In this document: piece by piece, positions 6,469-10,953 of the stretch
How positions within the stretch are numbered: position 1 is the stretch's first letter
How the letters are laid out: each line of letters opens with the position of its first letter
Assembly: GCA_013361075.1 (NCBI GenBank)
Contig: JABWAJ010000139.1
Span: 1-10,953 of the forward strand
Reading direction: 5' to 3'
Source of the DNA: Saprospiraceae bacterium
Lineage (GTDB): Bacteria > Bacteroidota > Bacteroidia > Chitinophagales > Saprospiraceae
Length of the DNA: 10,953 bases
Translations under genes and position numbers: made by a program
The notes under the pieces: model-generated
Databases searched by the model: none
What the model was told of the DNA's origin: nothing
The model's input: the letters and a program-made list of their open reading frames with translations, nothing else

Positions 6469-7215
6469 CTATGAAACAGGGGTTTGTTTTTCAAAAGGCT
6501 CTTCGGCATCAGAGGTGCCTCCGGCTGCAACAGTTGTAGTAGCTTCCAGGGAAGATATCGGGGGTTCAGCGGGTTGGTGCGCACTGAAAAAGCTTCGCTG
6601 AAAAAGCAAAATATAAAGCACGCCTACGGTAATGGCCGTGTCTGCAAGGTTAAAAACGGGGCTGAAAAAAGTAAATGATTCGCCACCCCAGAATGGAAAC
6701 CACTCCGGATAAGTACCTTTGAGTACCGGAAAATAAAGCATGTCTACAACCCGGCCATGCAAAAATCCGGCGTAACCTCCGTTTTCCGGAAAAAGCTCTG
6801 CCACGCCACAATGGTAGCAGGATTCGGAAAAAATGAGGCCATAAAACGCACTGTCAATGATATTGCCGATTGCACCGGCCAGAATGCAGGCGAAACTGAA
6901 TAAGAGGCCGAATGGTGCTTTGTTTTTGATAAGGATACGGAGATAATAGATCAGGAAGCTAACTGCCAGGATCCGGAACAAACTCAGGGCCAGTTTGCCA
7001 TACTCCCCGCCAAGGGCCAGGCCAAATGCCATTCCATTGTTTTCAACAAAGTGAATTTGGGCCTTTTCGGAACCGAACAGAAAGATCGAGTCGCCGTGCA
7101 CTAAATTGGTTTTGACCCATATTTTCAACGCCTGGTCCAAAATCAGAACCAAAATTACAATGACGGTTATTTTGATCGAGTGCTTCAATTTTCTGAAAGA
7201 TTTGGTGCGATACAA
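6469..7215 (-). CDS. lspA: lipoprotein signal peptidase (signal peptidase II)
   Basis: LspA is the inner-membrane aspartic protease that removes signal peptides from prolipoproteins after lipidation of the lipobox Cys. Visible signatures are LDQALK (Asp27), the NNGMAFG motif (59-65), the first catalytic Asp121 in GAIGNIIDSAFYG, GRVVDMLYFP (154-163), and the second catalytic Asp192 in FNLADTAITVG. Four membrane helices are expected. At 248 residues it is longer than the roughly 160 of E. coli. Much of the excess is an insertion between the third and fourth helices (127-153 and 163-186), usual in Bacteroidota. The rest is a polar, acidic C-terminal tail (about 212-248). The frame contains no ATG usable as a start: TTG at 7213-7215 is the only start codon between the upstream in-frame stop and the first membrane helix that keeps a sensible N-terminus. 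It lies 172 bases after the response regulator gene. Confidence 0.95.
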   Translation of the reverse strand: MYRTKSFRKLKHSIKITVIVILVLILDQALKIWVKTNLVHGDSIFLFGSEKAQIHFVENNGMAFGLALGGEYGKLALSLFRILAVSFLIYYLRILIKNKAPFGLLFSFACILAGAIGNIIDSAFYGLIFSESCYHCGVAELFPENGGYAGFLHGRVVDMLYFPVLKGTYPEWFPFWGGESFTFFSPVFNLADTAITVGVLYILLFQRSFFSAHQPAEPPISSLEATTTVAAGGTSDAEEPFEKQTPVS

Positions 7216-7224
7216 TAGGCACCG

Positions 7225-7239
7225 GGCAGAAGATCTGCC
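7225..7239 (-). promoter_or_regulatory. leader hairpin before the lspA start
   Basis: On the minus strand GGCAGA (7239-7234) pairs with TCTGCC (7230-7225) around a 3-base loop. The hairpin ends 9 bases before the TTG start of lspA, over the region where ribosomes bind. Bacteroidota rely on unstructured A-rich leaders rather than Shine-Dalgarno pairing, so this could lower or regulate translation. No ligand-binding riboswitch fold is recognisable. Confidence 0.35.
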
Positions 7240-7265
7240 AGATGCGGATGGATTACTAACGTCCG

Positions 7266-7273
7266 CAAAAATA
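7266..7273 (-). promoter_or_regulatory. lspA: possible lspA promoter (-7 box)
   Basis: The minus strand reads TATTTTTG, a perfect TAnnTTTG match, with transcription expected to start near 7259, leaving a leader of about 44 bases before lspA. No good TTTG lies at the right distance upstream, so only half of the promoter is supported. An inverted repeat (7243-7250 with 7260-7267, 8 base pairs with one wobble) overlaps the expected start site and could be an operator. Confidence 0.35.
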
Positions 7274-7286
7274 AAGAGGTTTATGA

Positions 7287-7308
7287 AAAGTGCCGATTTA
7301 TCTCGGCA
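7287..7308 (-). terminator. possible terminator of the kinase/regulator operon
   Basis: On the minus strand TGCCGA (7308-7303) and TCGGCA (7296-7291) form a perfect 6-base stem with a 6-base loop, followed by CTTTTC. It lies about 80 bases after the stop codon of the response regulator and just before the lspA promoter-like box. The T-tract is short, so termination is probably partial and lspA may also be reached by read-through. Confidence 0.4.
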
Positions 7309-7387
7309 GATTCAAGATTAGTGACTACTATCGGTGGAAAAAGCAAGCAAAAGTGGCTTCTTTCGGGTGTTCAGGGCCAGGTAACTT

Positions 7388-8116
7388 TCATTTGTAGAAA
7401 ACTTCCTGCACTACTTCTTCGCGTTTGGTTCGACTGATGGGGATTTTGTGCTTTTGAATTTCAAGCAGGTTGCCATCGAGTGCCTGTACTTTGTCTTTGG
7501 CGACAATATAAGATTTGTGCACCCTTACAAAATTGCTTTTCGGCAACAAATCCTCGAGGTTTTTCAAACTCTCTAAGGTTACATAGCGGGCATCATGGCA
7601 AACAATGCGGACATATTCTTTCAATCCTTCAACGAAGAGAATGTCTTCATAGCGTACTTTAACAACTTTGCCGTCGACTTTTATGGAAAAAAAAGCACGA
7701 TTCTCTTCAGCCTCAGGGAAAACAAAGGAGGGGTCGGCAGCTTGTCTGGGGCTTTCACGAAGGCGCTCTTTGGCTTTGTTCACCGCCTGCAGGAAGCGTT
7801 CAAAGGAGAAAGGTTTCAACAAATAATCGGCTACATTCAGGCTGAATGCTTCGACGGCGAAATCGGCGTAAGCAGTCGTAAAAATGGTGACCGGAGGCCT
7901 GGGCAGGGTACGTAGTAGGTTGTTCCCACTAAGCGTAGGCATTTGAATATCGAGAAAAAGCAGGTCTATTTGTGTTTGTCCCAGTATTTCCAGTGCTTTA
8001 ACCGGAGATTTGACTTTGTCAACTACTTCCAATTCCGGAATTTCTCCGATGAAAGTTTCCAACAGGTTCAGTGCAAGGTATTCGTCATCTACAAGTAAAG
8101 TCCTGATAGTAGCCAT
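7388..8116 (-). CDS. LytTR-family response regulator
   Basis: This 242-residue transcription factor belongs to the LytR/AlgR type. Residues 1-120 are a receiver domain with the acidic pocket Asp10-Asp11, phospho-acceptor Asp56 in FLDIQMP, Thr80/Thr81, and Lys101 in LLKPFSF. A Pro/Glu-rich linker (about 121-142) leads to a C-terminal LytTR DNA-binding domain (143-240) with its signatures DILFVEGLKEYVRI, FVRVHKSYIV and IPISRTKRE. LytTR domains bind pairs of direct repeats on one face of DNA, about two helical turns apart. It lies 10 bases behind the histidine kinase, its expected phosphodonor. The ATG at 8114-8116 follows a run of nine A's on the coding strand, an A-rich context that suits Bacteroidota initiation. 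The best target candidates are the repeats at 9211-9305. Confidence 0.95.
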   Translation of the reverse strand: MATIRTLLVDDEYLALNLLETFIGEIPELEVVDKVKSPVKALEILGQTQIDLLFLDIQMPTLSGNNLLRTLPRPPVTIFTTAYADFAVEAFSLNVADYLLKPFSFERFLQAVNKAKERLRESPRQAADPSFVFPEAEENRAFFSIKVDGKVVKVRYEDILFVEGLKEYVRIVCHDARYVTLESLKNLEDLLPKSNFVRVHKSYIVAKDKVQALDGNLLEIQKHKIPISRTKREEVVQEVFYK

Positions 8117-8126
8117 GGTTTTTTTT

Positions 8127-9155
8127 TCATTTCATTTCCAGCCGTACTTCAAAAGTATCTTTTTTATCATTGATTTCAAACGAGAACCGATCCGGATATT
8201 TCAGCAGCAGGCGTTTGCGGATGTTTTCAAGGCCTACTCCACCGACTTTATCCTTTTGAAGATCGTTGTCGCTTTTTGAATTGACAGTTTGGAAAAAAAG
8301 CATCCCCTGTTTTGTAGTGAGGGTAATGCGGACATAGGCCTGGTCATTGGTGTCGAAATCGCAGTGTTTCAGGCAGTTTTCTACAATGGGAATCAGGATC
8401 ATGGGTTCCATCATGAAGCCTTCGGTTTGTCCTTCCACTGCAAAGCTGATATTGGCAGGCTTTTCAGAACGCAACTGGAACAACTCGATGTATTGGTTGA
8501 TGTGTTCAATTTCCCTTGGAAGCGCGACTTGCTCGGCTTTTCCATCATATACCACATAGCGCAGCAGGTTTGACAAGCGCAATACCATGTTGGCTGTTTT
8601 ATCAGATTTGGCAACAGCCAGCGCATAAATGTTATTCAGCGTATTGAAAAGGAAATGCGGGTTGATTTGTGCCCGAAGAAACTGCAATTGTGCTTCGTTT
8701 TGTCGGTTGATGATCTCGAGAGCTTGCTGTTCCTGGTGCTTTCGGTTTTGGAGTATCTGGTACAGTGCGCTGACCAACAAGGCACCGATATTGGTGACTA
8801 AAGCAGCCATACGCCAGCTGAATGTTTCGTTTGCCAGAAAAAGGGAAGCACGATCAATGTTGGGAAAAAGCAGATTGATGCGTGTTCGTATAAAAGTCAG
8901 CAACAATACAATCAGAATAACAAGGCCCATGTAAAGGAAATGGCGGCCACGCTCCCAGAGGCGGTTGATCAAAACCAGGTTGAGGTAAAAGATGAAGACA
9001 AGAGGCAGAATATTCCCCAGCCCGCGCAGAAGGGTAACTTCTATTGAGTAAAAGCGGCTAAAGAAGCCGATATGAACAGCAAATGCGAGGAGCCACAAAG
9101 CAATGTGCAGGCCAATCTGCAGTCTGCGGTTAATTACTTTTTCCTGAGTTTCCAT
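8127..9155 (-). CDS. LytS/YehU-type sensor histidine kinase
   Basis: From ATG 9153-9155 the protein has 342 residues and begins METQEKVINRR. An in-frame TTG at 9180-9182 would add nine residues, but it lies inside the -7 element of the promoter, so it cannot be the start. About four membrane helices occupy roughly residues 12-34, 46-67, 73-91 and 115-133 of this shorter form, with no large periplasmic sensor domain. A short coiled coil leads to the His_kinase domain (PF06580 type): phospho-acceptor His167 in QINPHFLFNTLNNI, N-box Asn260 in LIPIVENCLKHC, and G-box GGVGLENIRKRL. This architecture typically senses membrane or small-ligand signals that cannot be deduced here. It signals to the LytTR regulator encoded 10 bases downstream. 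Confidence 0.93.
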   Translation of the reverse strand: METQEKVINRRLQIGLHIALWLLAFAVHIGFFSRFYSIEVTLLRGLGNILPLVFIFYLNLVLINRLWERGRHFLYMGLVILIVLLLTFIRTRINLLFPNIDRASLFLANETFSWRMAALVTNIGALLVSALYQILQNRKHQEQQALEIINRQNEAQLQFLRAQINPHFLFNTLNNIYALAVAKSDKTANMVLRLSNLLRYVVYDGKAEQVALPREIEHINQYIELFQLRSEKPANISFAVEGQTEGFMMEPMILIPIVENCLKHCDFDTNDQAYVRITLTTKQGMLFFQTVNSKSDNDLQKDKVGGVGLENIRKRLLLKYPDRFSFEINDKKDTFEVRLEMK

Positions 9156-9179
9156 GGTACATAATTGATGTTGATTCCA

Positions 9180-9212
9180 CAAATCTACAGGTTGCCCGCT
9201 GCCTGTTCCAAA
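9180..9212 (-). promoter_or_regulatory. promoter of the kinase/regulator operon
   Basis: The minus strand carries TTTG (9212-9209), a 21-base spacer, and TAGATTTG (9187-9180), a perfect match to the Bacteroidota TTTG / TAnnTTTG promoter. Transcription should start near 9173, giving a leader of about 20 bases before the ATG at 9155. This decides the start of the kinase. Confidence 0.65.
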
Positions 9213-9242
9213 ACTTTCAACTAACGGCGCTAAACCTTCAAC
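9211..9242 (-). promoter_or_regulatory. direct-repeat pair, likely LytTR binding site
   Basis: On the minus strand GTTGAAGGTTT (9242-9232) and GTTGAAAGTTT (9221-9211) match at 10 of 11 bases, separated by 10 bases, so the period is 21. The downstream copy runs into the -33 TTTG of the kinase promoter. Direct repeats two helical turns apart next to -35 are the known geometry of LytTR activators such as AgrA and ComE; assignment to the local regulator is inference. Confidence 0.5.
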
Positions 9243-9251
9243 CAGTGGTTA

Positions 9252-9276
9252 AATGAGCCGGAGCTTACCGCTCATT
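9252..9276. repeat. palindrome between divergent promoters
   Basis: AATGAG (9252-9257) pairs with CTCATT (9271-9276), and after one unpaired C, CGG (9259-9261) pairs with CCG (9268-9270), leaving a 6-base loop. The palindrome sits between the two pairs of repeat boxes in the divergent regulatory region. It may be a separate operator or may simply add to the symmetry of the site. No T-run follows on either side, so it is not a terminator. Confidence 0.4.
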
Positions 9277-9305
9277 GAATTCTGGGTGCCAGAGGTTGAA
9301 TAAAT
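9274..9305 (+). promoter_or_regulatory. second direct-repeat pair, facing the lipoprotein
   Basis: On the plus strand ATTGAAT (9274-9280) and GTTGAAT (9295-9301) recur with the same 21-base period as the pair serving the kinase operon, but in the opposite orientation. The second copy lies 5 bases before a TTTG at 9306-9309. It is less well conserved outside the core than the kinase-side pair. Confidence 0.4.
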
Positions 9306-9336
9306 TTTGAGGCTGTTGGTCAGGCCCCCTTCTTTG
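9306..9336 (+). promoter_or_regulatory. probable promoter of the lipoprotein gene
   Basis: TTTG at 9306-9309, a 19-base spacer, and CTTCTTTG at 9329-9336, which keeps the TTTG half of the -7 consensus but has CT instead of TA. The weak -7 box would suit a promoter that needs an activator. Transcription would start near 9343, about 46 bases before the ATG at 9389. Confidence 0.4.
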
Positions 9337-9388
9337 TGCCATCAATCGAACGAAACACTTTTTTCACCTTCAAAATTATTCAGACATC

Positions 9389-10141
9389 ATGAAACTCGCA
9401 TTTCAAAAAAACGCTCAAAACCTGTTCAGCCAGGTTACCTTTCTGATGGTATTAGGCTTGATGGCCACCTCTTGCAACAAAGAAACGGAAGAACCACAGG
9501 ATGTACTCACGGAAGAAGAAATTGTTGCGGTGGTAGAGGGGGCAATGCTTGCTGATACCGACGGCCTTGCTGCACAATCGGAAGATGCTGTTTACATCGC
9601 GGAGCAATATACGGTAAAAGACGGGCTTGGTGGCGGACCATGCGGCGAAACCATGGACTCAACTGTGAGCTACAACTACACAGATCCAAGAATCACAGCT
9701 TCTTATAACTCCACCTTCATCTGGACGCTGAACTGCAACAACAACTCAATCCCACAATCTCTTGATTTTGACCGCACAGCAGAAGGGAACTATGAAACGG
9801 CACGGATGATCTCTGATGACAGTGCGGTTGGCGACTGGCTGGTTGAAAACATTGTCACTGGTGCCAACTACGTCATCAATGGTTCCTATTCCCGCGAAGG
9901 CAGCCAAACATCAAAGGTTCGAAACCAAAATGCATTCACCTCCAGCCTTCAGGTGAGCTTAGATGACCTGAACTTAGACAAAGGCACACGCCGTATTGTG
10001 AGCGGGATTGCCAGTTTTACACTGAATGGCAGCGGTACGGCTGGCCGAAGCTTCAGCTACGAGGGCGACCTGGTATTCAATGGCAATGGCAGCGTGACGA
10101 TTATCGTCAACGGCCATTCGCACACGATTGATTTGTATTAA
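9389..10141 (+). CDS. hypothetical lipoprotein
   Basis: This 250-residue lipoprotein is one I cannot assign to a named family. Residues 1-29 form a signal peptide with lipobox LMATSC (Cys29), followed by Asn-Lys-Glu and an acidic stretch (31-50). The mature part is mostly predicted beta strand with many Asn, Ser, Thr and Gly, especially at the C-terminus (SYEGDLVFNGNGSVTIIVNG, about 223-242). The only cysteines of the mature chain other than the lipid anchor, Cys85 and Cys116, could form a disulphide. No enzymatic motif is visible; a surface or periplasmic binding role is possible but unproven. The ATG at 9389 keeps the full signal peptide. It is divergent from the LytS/LytTR operon, with matching promoter-proximal repeats, so control by that system is likely. 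The desaturase-like gene follows after 93 bases. Confidence 0.85.
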   Translation: MKLAFQKNAQNLFSQVTFLMVLGLMATSCNKETEEPQDVLTEEEIVAVVEGAMLADTDGLAAQSEDAVYIAEQYTVKDGLGGGPCGETMDSTVSYNYTDPRITASYNSTFIWTLNCNNNSIPQSLDFDRTAEGNYETARMISDDSAVGDWLVENIVTGANYVINGSYSREGSQTSKVRNQNAFTSSLQVSLDDLNLDKGTRRIVSGIASFTLNGSGTAGRSFSYEGDLVFNGNGSVTIIVNGHSHTIDLY

Positions 10142-10147
10142 TCGGTA

Positions 10148-10207
10148 GCCGGTGGAGGGTGGACGGGCTGTCTACCCTTCACCGGCAATCATCTACCCTA
10201 CACCGGC
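10148..10207 (+). terminator. strong hairpin with duplicated 3' arm
   Basis: Bases 10148-10163 can pair along their whole length with 10171-10186 (16 pairs including two G-T wobbles, 7-base loop). A near copy of that 3' arm, 10192-10207, can pair with the same 5' arm instead (two or three imperfect positions, 28-base loop). The hairpin starts 7 bases after the lipoprotein stop. There is no T-run after either arm, so it is not a standard intrinsic terminator. It may protect the upstream mRNA 3' end or tune read-through into the next gene. Confidence 0.5.
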
Positions 10208-10234
10208 TTCTGTCCACTGCAAAATCTCATTCCC

Positions 10235-10953
10235 ATGTACTTCCTCATTGAAAAATTTGGCATTCCCCTGGGCTGGCTGATCAGCGCAGTTTTTGTTTTT
10301 ATGCGCTATCTGTTTCTTGCAGGCACGGCATTTTTCGTTTTTTACGTTCTAAAGCGCCGTAGTTGGCTGAAATTCAAGATTCAGCAGCGGTTTCCTGACC
10401 AAAAGCACATCTGGAGTGAAGTGCTGCATTCTGCTTCCACCGCATTGATTTTTGCACTGATGGGCATTGGTATTTATTTTGCACGTGCAGCCGGGTATAC
10501 CCGGATTTACACGCATATCAGTCTGTTTGGGTGGGGTTATTTCATCTTTTCCATTCTGTTTATGGTGGTGTTGCACGATGCCTATTTTTACTGGATGCAC
10601 CGCCTGATGCACCACCCGCGGGTATTTATGCTGTTACACCGCGTCCATCATTACTCGCGCAATCCAACACCCTGGGCTTCGCTCTCTTTTCATCCCCTGG
10701 AGGCTGTGCTGGAATTTGGCATCATCCCAATTGTCATTTTTATACTGCCATTTCACCCGCTTGCCCTATTTTTGTTTACAGCCTGGTCTTTGTTTTTTAA
10801 TGTAGCAGGGCACCTTGGGTATGAGTTATTTCCCAAAGGATTTGTTCGGCACCCGATCTGGAAATGGATGAATACCTCAACGCACCACAACATGCACCAC
10901 CAGCGCTCCAATTGCAATTACGGCTTGTATTTTAATTTCTGGGATCGGCTGAT
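10235..10953 (+). CDS. fatty acid hydroxylase / sterol desaturase family protein (partial)
   Basis: The first 239 residues of a membrane di-iron oxygenase of the fatty acid hydroxylase superfamily are visible; the gene continues past the right edge with no stop. It begins MYFLIEKFGIPLGW at ATG 10235-10237. Membrane helices lie near residues 13-38, 66-84, 95-113 and 160-190. The histidine clusters that bind the two irons are seen: HDAYFYWMHRLMHH (114-127), HRVHH (135-139), and THHNMHH (216-222), followed by NYGLYFNFWDRL, a family signature. Members hydroxylate or desaturate lipids such as sterols, carotenoids or fatty acids at the membrane; the substrate cannot be decided here. It lies 93 bases after the lipoprotein gene, on the same strand, with no clear promoter between, so it may be co-expressed. 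Confidence 0.93.
   Translation, partial: MYFLIEKFGIPLGWLISAVFVFMRYLFLAGTAFFVFYVLKRRSWLKFKIQQRFPDQKHIWSEVLHSASTALIFALMGIGIYFARAAGYTRIYTHISLFGWGYFIFSILFMVVLHDAYFYWMHRLMHHPRVFMLLHRVHHYSRNPTPWASLSFHPLEAVLEFGIIPIVIFILPFHPLALFLFTAWSLFFNVAGHLGYELFPKGFVRHPIWKWMNTSTHHNMHHQRSNCNYGLYFNFWDRL

Noticed and set aside
7325..7370. Terminator directly behind the response regulator
   Set aside because: Only a 4-base stem (AAGC/GCTT) can be formed; the hairpin at 7291-7308 is a better candidate.
8119..8127. Homopolymer of nine T's (A's on the coding strand) as a programmed slippage site fusing kinase and regulator
   Set aside because: The kinase stop codon TGA comes before the bulk of the run, so slippage in it could not extend the kinase; it more likely aids initiation of the regulator.
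10349..10800. Complete open frames on both strands inside the desaturase region
   Set aside because: They are shadows of the incomplete plus-strand gene from 10235, whose histidine boxes are unmistakable.

Overview
The window looks like chromosome of a member of the Bacteroidota, most likely a Saprospiria-type marine or sludge bacterium. Three things point there. The gene families are a DUF6427-like membrane protein, a LytS/LytTR kinase-regulator pair, and a signal peptidase II with the Bacteroidota-style insertion. There are no Shine-Dalgarno sequences ahead of the genes. Several intergenic sites match the Bacteroidota promoter pattern TTTG (-33) with TAnnTTTG (-7). The phylum assignment is firm; the class is inference. 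I see no insertion sequence, CRISPR array, tRNA, rRNA or phage gene.

Layout. Bases 1-51 may be the last codons of a plus-strand gene, folded into a long imperfect stem-loop. Bases 117-2717 hold a minus-strand operon, read right to left: DUF6427-like membrane protein, purQ, and a dienelactone-hydrolase-like lipoprotein. Bases 2871-3227 hold a small unrecognised plus-strand gene. It converges, across 8 bases, on an unrecognised 522-residue all-helical protein (3236-4804, minus). An AT-rich gap of about 380 bases (4805-5186) carries terminator-like hairpins, a plus-strand promoter-like box and a possible 27-codon microgene. Bases 5187-9155 are all minus strand: histidine kinase, LytTR response regulator, lspA and a membrane-anchored metallophosphoesterase. 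Divergent from the kinase lie a lipoprotein of unknown function (9389-10141) and a fatty acid hydroxylase/sterol desaturase family gene that runs off the right edge (10235-10953).

How they fit together. PurQ serves purine synthesis. LspA would mature the two predicted lipoproteins here, along with all others in the cell. The kinase and regulator form a LytS/LytR-type two-component system.

The most interesting structure is the divergent promoter region between the kinase and the 250-residue lipoprotein (9180-9336). Each promoter is preceded by a pair of GTTGAA-type boxes spaced exactly 21 bases apart. The four boxes and both -7 elements are mirror-symmetric around base 9258, and the -33 elements around 9259. 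This is the geometry expected for LytTR binding, and suggests that the regulator controls its own operon together with the lipoprotein and perhaps the desaturase behind it. Two RNA-level oddities are also worth attention: a lipoprotein-to-desaturase spacer with a strong hairpin whose 3' arm is duplicated, and an lspA gene with no usable ATG and a hairpin just before its TTG start.
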